Notes: generated by a model from the sequence alone, not told the origin. A stretch of 64,000 nt of DNA from an uncultured Clostridia bacterium (GCA_934630705.1 CAKTWP010000002.1:124001-188000), one strand, 5' to 3'; positions 8,105 to 16,446 are shown, numbered from the stretch's first letter. Made by a program: numbers and translations.

Positions 8105-9179
8105 TAGGCAAATCTCCTTTCTCTGGTTGCTCCAAGGGGCTGCGCTTGCGCCGGCGAATGCTGTCCGCGCTGTCGCCAATTACGCAGCCAAGCCCTACGA
8201 TCAGGGTGAGATAATAGGTGAAAAACCGCCATAGCAGCAGCGCCCCCAGCAGCTTGCTTTCGGGAAACATGTCCTGGAAGAACAGATAAAATCCGCCTTC
8301 CTGGGCCCCGGAAGCGCCGGGCAGGGGGGTGAAGGATGCTGCAATCTGCAGCAGCGTCTGCAAGGCGAGAATTTCCGAATATGTGGCGGCGCTTTGCCCC
8401 ATGGCCCGATACACGCAGTAAGCGATGCTCATCTGGCCCAGCACCTGCACAACCGAGATGCCCAGCAGCACCAGCAGCCGCACGGGATGATGGGTGAGCA
8501 TATCCACGCTGGCATGGAAATCCACCAGCGCCGCGTCCGCCCGGGAAGCCGTTTTGGCCACGTCCTTCACCAGATGCAGCGCCTTGCCTGCCCGGATCAG
8601 CAGCGTGATGATCCCCCGCACGATGTTTTTGTTGATGGCCAGCAGGAGGACTAACGCCACCGTGACGCCGTTGAGCACGAAGCCCGTGGCCACCAGCACC
8701 CGTCCCCGCTTGATGCATTCCGCCACCAGCCCGGGATGCACAAGCCACATCACGCCGCCCAGGGCCAGCAGCGCCGTCTGATAACAGAAAAATTTTACGG
8801 CCAGGCCCGAGGAGGAAAGCCCTGTGGGCACTCCGCGCTTTTTGAAGGAAAATACCTGCATGGGCTGGCCGCCCGTGGCCGCGGGGGTGACGCTGGAATA
8901 AAACATGCCGATCATGGATACCAGCAGCGAGGTGCGGAAGGGCACCTTCAGCTTTTGCTGGCGGAAAAAAACATGCAGCCCCATGGCTTCAAAAACCATA
9001 AACATGCTCCAAGTGCCCGCCGCGGCCAGCAGCCATGGGGTCCGGGCGGAACGCAGCGCCCGGTAAGCGTCCCCGATATCGCCGTTCTTGGCGCCCAGAT
9101 AAATCACCAGCACGATGGTGAACAGAATCACCAGCGCGTTGAGCAGATTGCTCCGGGCTCGTTTGGTGAGCTTTTTCAA
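8004..9179 (-). CDS. Lysylphosphatidylglycerol synthase TM / YbhN-like integral membrane protein
   Basis: 391 residues with 8 or so hydrophobic segments and the family signatures FYSSVTPAATGGQPMQVF and SFTPLPGASGAQEGGFYLFF. The family (UPF0104/LPG_synthase_TM) includes lipid flippase domains of MprF and YbhN-like proteins. Without the MprF synthase domain it is likely a lipid or isoprenoid-glycan flippase, but the substrate is unknown. The start is TTG at 9179 (MKKLTKRARSNLLNALVI), with AAGGA nine bases upstream. The hydrophilic C-terminal tail (330-391) is encoded partly in the overlap with DUF1538. It is the first gene of a four-gene minus-strand operon. Confidence 0.85.
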   Translation of the reverse strand: MKKLTKRARSNLLNALVILFTIVLVIYLGAKNGDIGDAYRALRSARTPWLLAAAGTWSMFMVFEAMGLHVFFRQQKLKVPFRTSLLVSMIGMFYSSVTPAATGGQPMQVFSFKKRGVPTGLSSSGLAVKFFCYQTALLALGGVMWLVHPGLVAECIKRGRVLVATGFVLNGVTVALVLLLAINKNIVRGIITLLIRAGKALHLVKDVAKTASRADAALVDFHASVDMLTHHPVRLLVLLGISVVQVLGQMSIAYCVYRAMGQSAATYSEILALQTLLQIAASFTPLPGASGAQEGGFYLFFQDMFPESKLLGALLLWRFFTYYLTLIVGLGCVIGDSADSIRRRKRSPLEQPEKGDLPIEPEETQREAAANLRNPAAPATNNLQETERENS

Positions 9180-9224
9180 GGCCGTCCATCCTTCAACTTC
9201 GTTTACGGATAAGTCCGCAAGCTT

Positions 9225-9233
9225 AGTATATCA
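9225..9233 (-). promoter_or_regulatory. Extended -10 promoter for the YbhN-DUF1538-PII-CHAP operon
   Basis: On the minus strand TGATATACT gives an extended -10 (TGn-TATACT), 46 bases upstream of the TTG start. No good -35 is visible. Confidence 0.5.
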
Positions 9234-9332
9234 TACTTTATGCTTGCGTGCATCAATAATTTTCCGCCATAAAAGCGGCAGAACTGCGCCTGCAAGAAAA
9301 AACACCGAGACGCTCTGGCTTTTTCGCGCATG

Positions 9333-9358
9333 CAAAAAGCCCGGCATTTTGCCGGGCC
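9333..9358 (-). terminator. Intrinsic terminator after the GIY-YIG gene
   Basis: On the minus strand GCCCGGC-AAAAT-GCCGGGC is followed by TTTTTGC, 30 bases past the stop codon. Confidence 0.85.
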
Positions 9359-9387
9359 AGCGCATACGCCCCATAGGCGCACGGGAA

Positions 9388-10251
9388 TTATTCCCCGATC
9401 TCCAGTGCTTCCACCTGCGAGAGCATCAGCCCCTGCTGATTCTTCCATTCAGTTCGGCCATTCGTACTTGCCCCGCGAACAATCGACGCGGCTGTGGAGG
9501 GGCTGGAAAACAGATAGTCGCAGGTGAAGCGAAAATCCCCGTCGATCACGCCGGAATCGATCAAACGATTGCGAATTCTTTGTAACGCTATGGAAAAACT
9601 CGGCGTTACGCTTGAAGCGGCCTTTGATCCCCTTAGCACTGTAAATCCGTCCGCAACGCTGATGCCTCGCGCATCGGTTCCTCTGTTGTTGTCCTTGATT
9701 ACGTATTCCGTGCTGGCGTGTGCAGGATGACCGTCCCCTGAAACAGCGGTGATTCCTTCAAAAGGCTTATAGCCCAGGGTGCTGACCAGAAGGATCGTGT
9801 GATCGATGAACTCTGAAAGCATCGCCTGATCGTATTCTGAAACCGAGCTGCAGGTGGGAATCGAGCTATTGGTCACTGTATAACGATGGGCCTGAATGGC
9901 CTTCTGATAGAAATCGTATTCCAAATGCTTCACATGTGCCTTGTTCAGATGGTTGTCCTTGCTGATGACCGCAACGCATTCGTTCCATTCTTCGTGATCG
10001 TTGATATGCTGTTTGAGCCGGTTGAGCATTTTTTCGGCTTCGCCCACATAGACGGTGTCGTTCATCGCCTGATCGCGGCCAAACAGAAAGTATACGCCGG
10101 TATTCTGACAATCGGAGCGATGCGCAAAGCGAGACAGCGCGTTTCTGGAAATCTTGTAAACGCGGCCATTTCAGTTTGAAAGTTCGCCCATCATGAGCCC
10201 GTTCGGATTCCCATCAAAAATCAGAAAATTCATCGTCTTATCGTATCGCAT
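9388..10251 (-). pseudogene. GIY-YIG nuclease-type protein with DUF4357-like tail, interrupted by TGA at codon 27
   Basis: A start ATG at 10251 with AGAGGTG six bases upstream opens a frame (MRYDKTMNFLIFDGNPNGLM...) that meets TGA at 10171-10173 and then continues uninterrupted to 9388. The downstream part holds the GIY-YIG signature (GVYFLFGRDQ, TVYVGEAEKMLNRLKQH) and a C-terminal DUF4357-like segment (GFTVLRGSKAASS). The interrupted position reads ELSN-stop-NGRVYKI, where relatives are expected to have Trp, so TGG to TGA is the simplest change. The frame is otherwise intact, so the lesion is recent or a sequencing error. The gene lies just downstream of tRNA-Ser and looks less GC-rich than its neighbours, suggesting acquisition by transfer. 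An internal restart at 10065 would lose the GIY strand. Confidence 0.75.
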
Positions 10252-10341
10252 GTGCTCACCTCTGTAACAAATATACTACACAGGAAGGCTTGTGTCAACG
10301 AGATTGAATCGGGCAAGCACGATGTGTTCTCATGGATTTAG

Positions 10342-10376
10342 GCAAAGAAAAAAAGAAAGCCGGATTCACCGACTTC
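10342..10376 (-). terminator. Terminator downstream of tRNA-Ser
   Basis: Minus-strand AAGTCGG-TGAAT-CCGGCTTT (one G-T pair) is followed by TCTTTTTTTC, immediately past the tRNA 3' end. Confidence 0.75.
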
Positions 10377-10382
10377 CCAGCT

Positions 10383-10470
10383 TGGCGGAGAGTTAGGGAT
10401 TCGAACCCTAGGTGAGTTTCCCCACACAGCATTTCGAGTGCTGCACCTTCGACCACTCGGACAACTCTCC
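10383..10470 (-). tRNA. tRNA-Ser, anticodon CGA
   Basis: An 88-nt class II tRNA: acceptor GGAGAGTT pairs with AACTCTCC, discriminator G, and CCA is encoded. The anticodon arm CAGCA-CTCGAAA-TGCTG gives anticodon CGA (reads UCG). It has a long variable arm (TGTGGGGAAACTCACC region) and a T-arm with GGTTCGAATCC. Confidence 0.96.
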
Positions 10471-10555
10471 ATCTGGTTTTCGCGTACCTTCCGCGCATAA
10501 ATACAGCCGAAACGGCAAGCCGCCCGGCAGCAGGCACGCACAAAACAACATGAAT

Positions 10556-10584
10556 AGTATAATCGAGATGGGGAAAAAAGTCAA
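10556..10584 (-). promoter_or_regulatory. Sigma-A-type promoter for tRNA-Ser
   Basis: Minus-strand TTGACT, 17-bp spacer, TATACT. The predicted start lies roughly 80 bases before the mature tRNA. Confidence 0.8.
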
Positions 10585-10816
10585 GGCGTAGCCGATGACA
10601 AAATCAGGAGGGCAGGAAAAAAGAAACAGAGAAACCGTGCTCATCGGCAAAACCAAGGGAAAACGGAAATGGACAACGGGGAAACTGCAACGGATTCCAG
10701 CCCTTCGTGACGCATAGCAAAAACTAAAAAAGGGGAAACAACGGCGAATGCTGAAACGTGTCAGGCAGCGCAGGTCAAGAAAAGCCTTCCTGCAGGCGCT
10801 CGGTTTATAAAAAAGG
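10585..10816. other. Gene-free stretch upstream of the tRNA promoter
   Basis: I see no credible coding frame, repeat or RNA fold here. Together with the duplicated segments that follow, it makes a stretch of about 600 bases without a gene. Confidence 0.5.
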
Positions 10817-10968
10817 CAAAAAGCAAGATGCAGTGAAGGGACTCACGCTTTTTTCCTATTGATCGCCGTTGCCGATTGGCAGGGCGATTTTTGGGGGGAA
10901 GCAACGCAGAAAACGCAGCACGTCGCTGCAAGATCAAGCTTAAGGGTTACAAAAATCTGCCCGAAGGC
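10817..10968. repeat. Degenerate copy of the ppdK downstream segment (copy 1)
   Basis: Aligns end to end with 10994-11152: both begin AAGCARGATGCARTGRAGGGA, share GGCGATTT, GCAGAAAA and CGCWGCAYGTC, and end in CTGCCCGAAGGCAG. The final hairpin has lost its outer pairs and T-run here. Confidence 0.65.
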
Positions 10969-10993
10969 AGAACCGGTTTGTAAGCCCATAAAG

Positions 10994-11152
10994 ACAAAGC
11001 AGGATGCAATGGAGGGATTTATGTCCTTTTCGTATCGATCGACTTTATCGGCCGGGCAGGCGATTTGGGGGAAGGCAAAGCAGAAAAAACGCTGCATGTC
11101 ACTGCAAAATCAGAATTTTGAATTTACAAAAAGGCTGCCCGAAGGCAGCCTT
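10994..11152. repeat. Copy 2 of the duplicated segment, ending in an intact terminator
   Basis: Second copy of the roughly 150-bp tandem duplication. This copy keeps a functional-looking terminator at its right end next to the ppdK stop codon. A short open frame across both copies lacks a convincing RBS and is not called. Confidence 0.65.
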
Positions 11153-11155
11153 TTT
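11128..11155. terminator. Bidirectional terminator after ppdK
   Basis: AAAAAGGCTGCC and GGCAGCCTTTTT flank CGAA, giving a near-perfect hairpin with T-runs on both strands, 27 bases past the ppdK stop. Confidence 0.9.
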
Positions 11156-11181
11156 GCGATGCGGCCGAAAACCGCAAAGGA

Positions 11182-13818
11182 TTAGTTCTTCTTGGCCTTG
11201 ATGGCAGCCTGGGCGGCGCTCAGACGAGCGATCGGCACCCGGAAGGGGCTGCAGGAAACATAGTTCAAGCCAATCTTGTTGCAGAACTCGATGGAGGACG
11301 GATCGCCGCCATGCTCGCCGCAGATGCCGCAATGCAGCTTGGGATTGGCAGCCTTGCCCAGCTTCACAGCCATTTCCATCAGCTTGCCCACGCCCACGGT
11401 ATCCAGCCGGGCGAAGGGATCGGACTCATAGATCTTGTTGGCATAATACGCGGGCAGGAACTTGCCGGCGTCGTCGCGGCTGAAGCCGAAGGTCATCTGG
11501 GTGAGGTCGTTGGTGCCGAAGCAGAAGAAGTCGGCTTCCTTGGCGATCTCATCGGCGGTCAGCGCGGCGCGGGGGATTTCGATCATGGTGCCCACTTCGT
11601 AGCTCAGCTTTTCATTGGAAGCGGCGATGAGCTCATCGGCGGTCTTGGTGACGATGTTCTTCACGAACTTGTATTCCTTCACTTCGCCCACCAGCGGGAT
11701 CATAATTTCGGGAACCACATTCCATTCGGGATGACGGCCCTTCACAGCCAGCGCGGCCTTGATGATGGCGCGGGTCTGCATGGCGGCGATTTCAGGATAG
11801 GTGACGGTGAGACGGCAGCCGCGATGACCCATCATGGGGTTGAACTCATGGAGGTCCGCGATGACCTGCTTGATGTAAGCCACGGTCTTGCCCTGGGTCT
11901 TGGCCAGCGCTTCGATATCGGCTTCGTCGGTGGGCACGAACTCATGGAGCGGGGGATCCAGGAAGCGGATGGTGACAGGATAGCCGGCCAGCGCTTCGAA
12001 CAGGCCCTCGAAGTCCGCCTGCTGCATGGGCTCAATCTTGGCCAGGGCAGCTTCGCGTTCTTCCACGGTTTCAGAGCAGATCATTTCCCGGAACGCGCCG
12101 ATACGGGCGGGATCGAAGAACATATGCTCGGTGCGGCACAGGCCGATGCCGGTGGCGCCGAAGGCGGCCGCCTGCTTGGCGTCCTTGGGGGTGTCGGCAT
12201 TGGTGCGCACGCCCATGGTCTTATACTTGTCGGCCAGATCCATAATACGGCCGAAGTAACCGCTGTTGGGGTCGGCGGGCACGGTGGGGATCAGCTCGCC
12301 GTAGATGTTGCCGGTGGAGCCGTCCAGGGACAGGTTATCGCCCTCGTGATAGACCTTGCCGGCCAGGGTGAAGCACTTGTTTTCTTCATCCATTTTAATG
12401 TCGCCGCAGCCGGAGACGCAGCAGGTGCCCATGCCGCGGGCAACCACGGCCGCGTGGCTGGTCTGGCCGCCGCGCACGGTGAGGATGCCCTGGGAGAACT
12501 TCATGCCCTCAATGTCCTCGGGGCTGGTTTCCAGTCGCACCAGCACAACCTTTTCACCCTTCTTGCCATGCTCCACAGCGTCTTCCGCAGTGAACACGAT
12601 ATGGCCGGCGGCGGCGCCGGGGGAAGCGGCAATGCCCTTGCCCACGGGAACGGCCTTCTTCAGGGCGGCGGGGTCAAAGGTGGGATGGAGCAGCATGTCC
12701 AGAGATTTGGCGTCGATCTGCATCAGCGCTTCTTCTTCGGTGATCATGCCTTCGTCGATCAGATCGCAGGCGATCTTGATGGCGGCGGCGGCGGTGCGCT
12801 TGCCGTTACGGGTCTGCAGCATATAGAGCTTCTCGTTTTCCACGGTGAACTCCATGTCCTGCATGTCATGATAATGGTTTTCCAGGATCCTGCACACTTC
12901 CTGGAACTGCTTATACACGTCGGGGAAGATTTCCGCCATTTTGGCGATGGGCATGGGGGTACGCACGCCGGCCACCACGTCTTCGCCCTGGGCATTGGTG
13001 AGGAATTCGCCCATCAGGCCCTTTTCGCCGGTGGCGGGGTTGCGGGTGAAAGCCACGCCGGTGCCGCAGTTGTCGCCCATGTTGCCAAAGGCCATCATCT
13101 GCACGTTCACGGCCGTGCCCCAGGAATAGGGGATGTCGTGGTCCATACGATAGATATTGGCACGGGGATTATCCCAGGACCGGAACACGGCCTTGATGGC
13201 TTCGAAGAGCTGCTCCTTGGGATCGTTGGGGAAATCCTTGCCCAGCTGCTTTTTGTATTCGGCCTTGAATTGATTGGCCAGGGCCTTGAGGTCGTCGGCG
13301 TCCAGCTCCACGTCCTGGGTCACGCCCTTGCGTTCCTTCATTTCGTCGATAAGCTTTTCAAAGTACTTCTTGCCAACTTCCATCACCACGTCAGAGAACA
13401 TCTGGATGAAGCGGCGATAGCAGTCCCACGCCCAGCGGGGATTGCCGGACTTGGCGGCGATGACGTTGACCACGTCCTCGTTCAGGCCCAGGTTCAGGAT
13501 GGTATCCATCATGCCGGGCATGGAAGCGCGGGCGCCGGAGCGCACGGACACCAGCAGGGGATTTTCCATATCGCCGAACTTCTTGCCGGTGATCTGCTCC
13601 ATCTTGCCGATGTATTCCATGATCTGGCCCTGGATTTCGTCGTTGATGCGGCGGCCGTCCTCATAATACTGGGTGCAGGCTTCGGTGGAGATGGTGAAGC
13701 CCTGGGGAACGGGCAGGCCGATATTGGTCATTTCGGCCAGGTTCGCGCCCTTGCCGCCCAGCAGCTCGCGCATGTTGGCGTTGCCTTCGGTGAAGAGGTA
13801 CACATACTTTTTCGCCAT
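11182..13818 (-). CDS. ppdK: Pyruvate, phosphate dikinase
   Basis: 878 residues, the usual PPDK length. It interconverts pyruvate, ATP and phosphate with PEP, AMP and pyrophosphate in the cytosol, and in anaerobes can run in the glycolytic direction. The order is ATP-grasp domain (GGKGANLAEMTNIGLPVPQGFTIS start, SVRSGARASMPGMMDTILNLG), phosphohistidine domain with the catalytic His in GGQTSHAAVVARGMG, and PEP/pyruvate TIM barrel (GIGLCRTEHMFF, LHCGICGEHGGDP). The ATG at 13818 follows AAAGGAGC and begins MAKKYVYLFTEGNANMRELLGG as expected. It has its own promoter and terminator, so it is monocistronic. No PPDK regulatory protein gene is next to it. Confidence 0.98.
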   Translation of the reverse strand: MAKKYVYLFTEGNANMRELLGGKGANLAEMTNIGLPVPQGFTISTEACTQYYEDGRRINDEIQGQIMEYIGKMEQITGKKFGDMENPLLVSVRSGARASMPGMMDTILNLGLNEDVVNVIAAKSGNPRWAWDCYRRFIQMFSDVVMEVGKKYFEKLIDEMKERKGVTQDVELDADDLKALANQFKAEYKKQLGKDFPNDPKEQLFEAIKAVFRSWDNPRANIYRMDHDIPYSWGTAVNVQMMAFGNMGDNCGTGVAFTRNPATGEKGLMGEFLTNAQGEDVVAGVRTPMPIAKMAEIFPDVYKQFQEVCRILENHYHDMQDMEFTVENEKLYMLQTRNGKRTAAAAIKIACDLIDEGMITEEEALMQIDAKSLDMLLHPTFDPAALKKAVPVGKGIAASPGAAAGHIVFTAEDAVEHGKKGEKVVLVRLETSPEDIEGMKFSQGILTVRGGQTSHAAVVARGMGTCCVSGCGDIKMDEENKCFTLAGKVYHEGDNLSLDGSTGNIYGELIPTVPADPNSGYFGRIMDLADKYKTMGVRTNADTPKDAKQAAAFGATGIGLCRTEHMFFDPARIGAFREMICSETVEEREAALAKIEPMQQADFEGLFEALAGYPVTIRFLDPPLHEFVPTDEADIEALAKTQGKTVAYIKQVIADLHEFNPMMGHRGCRLTVTYPEIAAMQTRAIIKAALAVKGRHPEWNVVPEIMIPLVGEVKEYKFVKNIVTKTADELIAASNEKLSYEVGTMIEIPRAALTADEIAKEADFFCFGTNDLTQMTFGFSRDDAGKFLPAYYANKIYESDPFARLDTVGVGKLMEMAVKLGKAANPKLHCGICGEHGGDPSSIEFCNKIGLNYVSCSPFRVPIARLSAAQAAIKAKKN

Positions 13819-13908
13819 TGAATATTTGCTCCTTTCGGAATTGAATTGACAAATTTGCGGAGAGGGAATGGGACGGACAAAAAAGCCCCTTCCCGTGCTC
13901 ATTGGTTG

Positions 13909-13937
13909 ATTATACTATGTTTTTCCCGTCTTGGCAA
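13909..13937 (-). promoter_or_regulatory. Promoter of ppdK
   Basis: Minus-strand TTGCCA, 17 bp, TATAAT, about 90 bases upstream of the ATG. The leader contains CACGGGAAGGGGCTTTTTTG with no clear regulatory fold. Confidence 0.75.
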
Positions 13938-14061
13938 GGGCTGGAACGGTAAAAACATCCTGCATTTTCGCCTTTTAGGGCAAAAAATCAACCGGCGGGG
14001 AAAATCTGTCCCGCCTGGCAGCCCAAATTGCGGCAGAAACGGGCCTTTATGAATTCAATGC

Positions 14062-14090
14062 TTGCATCCCGGGCCAAAATACCTTATACT
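14062..14090 (+). promoter_or_regulatory. Promoter of the asp23-fakA operon
   Basis: TTGCAT, 17 bp, TATACT, 50 bases upstream of the Asp23-family ATG. It is divergent from the ppdK promoter. Confidence 0.75.
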
Positions 14091-14139
14091 ATAAAGTGAC
14101 CTTCGGGTCAGGAACGGCGTAAGGAGGTTCCGAAGAAAA

Positions 14140-14490
14140 ATGGAATGCAAGATCAAGAATGACATCGGCACGATCTATATTTCAGAGGACGTGATGCTCA
14201 AGGTTGTGGGATACGCCGCGCTGGAATGCTATGGGATCGTGGCCATGTCCTCCAAGCGCGCCAAGGACGGTCTGGTGGAATGGCTGGGCCGGGAAAACCT
14301 GAGCAAGGGCGTGCAGGTTAAGATGGTGGACGATCAGCTGGATGTGGATCTGTTCATCGTGGTAGAATACGGCATTTCCGTGGCCGAGGTATGCAAGACC
14401 ATCGTGGAGGTTGTGCGCTACAAGCTGGAAAGCATGACGGGGGTTAAGGTTCGCTCCGTCAACATTTCTGTGGAAGGAATCCGGGTGTGA
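14140..14490 (+). CDS. Asp23/Gls24 family protein
   Basis: 116 residues with the Asp23 pattern: GTIYISEDVMLKVVGYAALECYGIVAMSS at the start, a central VDLFIVVEYGISVAEVCKTI, and the closing VRSVNISVEGIRV. The family comprises small cytosolic or membrane-associated proteins linked to envelope stress. In Firmicutes a short Asp23 gene commonly precedes the DAK2/FakA gene, exactly as here (33-base gap), which suggests a shared role in membrane lipid supply. RBS AAGGAGG is well placed. Confidence 0.92.
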   Translation: MECKIKNDIGTIYISEDVMLKVVGYAALECYGIVAMSSKRAKDGLVEWLGRENLSKGVQVKMVDDQLDVDLFIVVEYGISVAEVCKTIVEVVRYKLESMTGVKVRSVNISVEGIRV

Positions 14491-14523
14491 TTTTTTCCGC
14501 GCAGTGAACGGAGGGAAAAACCT

Positions 14524-16170
14524 TTGATTCAAGTACAGGCAATTGACGGGCTGCTGCTGCGGGAAATGGTGCTTTCCGGGGCGGCGCTGCTGGAGAAAAA
14601 CCGGGAGGCGGTGGACGCGCTGAACGTGTTCCCTGTGCCGGATGGGGATACGGGCACCAACATGTCTCTGACCATGGCCAGCGCCACCCGGGAAGTCAAT
14701 CAGAAGGAATACGCCCGGGCGGATGAAGCGGCTGAAGCCCTGGCCAAGGGCGCGCTGCGGGGCGCCCGGGGCAACAGCGGCGTGATCACCAGCCAGCTGT
14801 ATCGGGGCTTTGCCCGGGCAGTGGAAGGGCTGGAAAAGATTACGCCTGTGGACTTTGCAAATGCCCTGAAATCCGGGGCGGACACGGCGTACAAGGCCGT
14901 GATGAAGCCCAAGGAGGGCACGATTCTCACCGTGGCCCGGGTGATTGCGGAGGAAGCCATGCGCCAGGCCCAGGCGGCGCCCGATGATTTCGATGCGCTG
15001 TTTACCACCATCCTCACCGCCGGCGAAGCCATCCTCAAGCGCACGCCGGAGATGCTGCCGGTGCTCAAACAGGCCGGCGTGGTGGACGCGGGCGGCAAGG
15101 GCCTGCTCACCATCTATACCGGCTATGCAGCCGCGTTGCGGGGCGAAACCATCGAAGCCCTGCCCGATACCGGCCATGCCGCCGCGCCCATGGCGTTCGA
15201 GGACGACCATGATTCCATTGAGGAAATCAAGTTCGCTTACTGCACCGAGTTCCTCATTCAGAATCTGCGCCCGGACGCCGCGGAGGCGGATATTGACACC
15301 TTCCGCCGCCAGCTCAATCGCATTGGCGACTGCGTGCTGGTGGTAGGCGATCTGGCGCTGGTGAAGGTGCATGTGCACACCAACGATCCCGGCAAGGCGC
15401 TGCAATACGGCCTGTCGCTGGGCGAGCTGGTGAACCTGAAAATTGAGAACATGGTGGAGCAGCGCCGGGAAAACATCCGCCGCAAGGAGGCCCAGGCCAA
15501 AAAGGAGCCGCCCAAGCCCTACGGCATGGTCAGCGTTTCTCTGGGCGATGGGTTCAGCAAGATTCTGCGGGATCTGCAGGTGGACTGCGTGGTGGAGGGC
15601 GGCCAGACCATGAACCCCTCCATCGAGGATCTGCAAAAGGCCATTGATTCGGTAAACGCCGAAACGGTGTTTGTGTTCCCCAACAACGGGAATATCATTC
15701 TCGCGGCCCAGCAGGCGGCGGAATTGTCCGAAAAGAACGTGATCGTGGTGCCCACCAAGAATGTGGCCATGGGCATTGCGGCCGCCGTGGCGTTCCAGCC
15801 TGATCTGTCCGCGGCGGAGAACGCAGAGCGGATGGAGGAAGCAGCTCAGCGTGTGCGCACCGGCACCATTACCTATGCCGTGCGGGACAGCGAATTTGAG
15901 GGTATGCACATCTCCGAGGGCGACATCATCGGCCTGCATAACGGCAAGGTGGAGTTCAAGGCGGATACGCCCCGGGACGTGGCCGTGGAAATGATGCGCC
16001 AGATCGTCACCGAGGATGACGGCCTGATTACCATCTATTATGGCGCGGACACCAAGGAAGAGGACGCGGAGGCACTGGGCGCCGAGTTTGAGGAAATGTT
16101 CCCCGACTGCGATGTGGAGGTTCATTCCGGCGGCCAGCCGCTGTATTACTACCTGATTTCTGTGGAGTAA
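14524..16170 (+). CDS. fakA: DAK2/FakA-type fatty acid kinase catalytic protein
   Basis: 548 residues. It is predicted to phosphorylate fatty acids bound to a DegV-type (FakB) partner, feeding acyl-phosphate into phospholipid synthesis. The DAK2 (DhaL-like) domain occupies 1-200 with the ligand loop NVFPVPDGDTGTNMSLTM and the signature GARGNSGVITSQLYRG; the middle and C-terminal FakA domains contain HVHTNDPGKALQYG and FPNNGNIILAAQQAAEL. The start is TTG at 14524 (MIQVQAIDGLLLREMVL) with GGAGGG nine bases upstream. A DegV protein occurs at 50441, unlinked. Confidence 0.9.
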   Translation: MIQVQAIDGLLLREMVLSGAALLEKNREAVDALNVFPVPDGDTGTNMSLTMASATREVNQKEYARADEAAEALAKGALRGARGNSGVITSQLYRGFARAVEGLEKITPVDFANALKSGADTAYKAVMKPKEGTILTVARVIAEEAMRQAQAAPDDFDALFTTILTAGEAILKRTPEMLPVLKQAGVVDAGGKGLLTIYTGYAAALRGETIEALPDTGHAAAPMAFEDDHDSIEEIKFAYCTEFLIQNLRPDAAEADIDTFRRQLNRIGDCVLVVGDLALVKVHVHTNDPGKALQYGLSLGELVNLKIENMVEQRRENIRRKEAQAKKEPPKPYGMVSVSLGDGFSKILRDLQVDCVVEGGQTMNPSIEDLQKAIDSVNAETVFVFPNNGNIILAAQQAAELSEKNVIVVPTKNVAMGIAAAVAFQPDLSAAENAERMEEAAQRVRTGTITYAVRDSEFEGMHISEGDIIGLHNGKVEFKADTPRDVAVEMMRQIVTEDDGLITIYYGADTKEEDAEALGAEFEEMFPDCDVEVHSGGQPLYYYLISVE

Positions 16171-16182
16171 ATCGCATAAGGT

Positions 16183-16221
16183 GCGGGGGAAGCGCTTTTG
16201 CTTCAAAAGCAGCTCCTCCGC
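16183..16221. repeat. Type B hairpin (reverse orientation), copy at 16.2 kb
   Basis: GCGGGGGAAGCGCTTTTG pairs with CAAAAGCAGCTCCTCCGC around CTT. It is followed by the reversed linker CCGAAAACCGGTTGGGA, which matches the linker preceding the copies at 50394 and 52193. Confidence 0.8.
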
Positions 16222-16272
16222 GCCCCCTCCGAAAACCGGTTGGGATATAAAAAGGATTGCGTTAATCAGCGG

Positions 16273-16321
16273 TGTGCCCCAGCTTGGAAAAGGAACCATT
16301 TCCTCAACCAGCTGGGGCACA
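16273..16321. repeat. Type A palindrome, variant arms, copy at 16.3 kb
   Basis: TGTGCCCCAGC pairs with GCTGGGGCACA, with an inner GGAAAAGGAACC/TTTCC. It is shorter (49 bp) than the other copies and has GTG in place of GCG. It sits between two type B hairpins. Confidence 0.75.
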
Positions 16322-16356
16322 TGTGCGATTAAGCAAGGACTGCTGAATCCCTGCCG

Positions 16357-16415
16357 GCTTTCTTGGGGTAACGCGGGAAGGGGAACTTTTCCCCGGGAAA
16401 GAATCCCCCTCCCGC
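16357..16415. repeat. Type B hairpin with CTTTCTTGG header, copy at 16.4 kb
   Basis: GGCTTTCTTGGGG header, then GCGGGAAGGGG and CCCCCTCCCGC as arms around an inner CTTTTCCCCGGGAAAG. It ends 31 bases before the tex ATG, so it lies in the tex leader or the end of the fakA transcript. Confidence 0.75.
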
Positions 16416-16446
16416 TTTCATCTTTGTCTCAGCTGAGGAGGTACCT

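Noticed and set aside
10171..10173. TGA in the GIY-YIG gene as selenocysteine or Trp recoding
   Set aside because: UGA serves as a normal stop for many genes in the window, no selenocysteine-type family is involved, and no dedicated stem is evident; a nonsense mutation is simpler.
10859..11185. 108-residue open frame next to ppdK
   Set aside because: It crosses both copies of the duplicated terminator segment, has no proper RBS, and encodes no recognisable protein; it is treated as non-coding.
11311..13821. Long plus-strand open frames antisense to ppdK, and similar long antisense frames opposite uvrA, spoIIIA, RNase Y, recG and the sugar-binding proteins
   Set aside because: They are products of high third-position GC: their composition is rich in His/Gly/Gln/Arg with no family motifs and no RBS, while the opposite strand encodes clear proteins.
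16183..16415. Repeated hairpins as a CRISPR array
   Set aside because: The copies are scattered over tens of kilobases, vary in sequence, have no regular spacers, and no cas gene is present.
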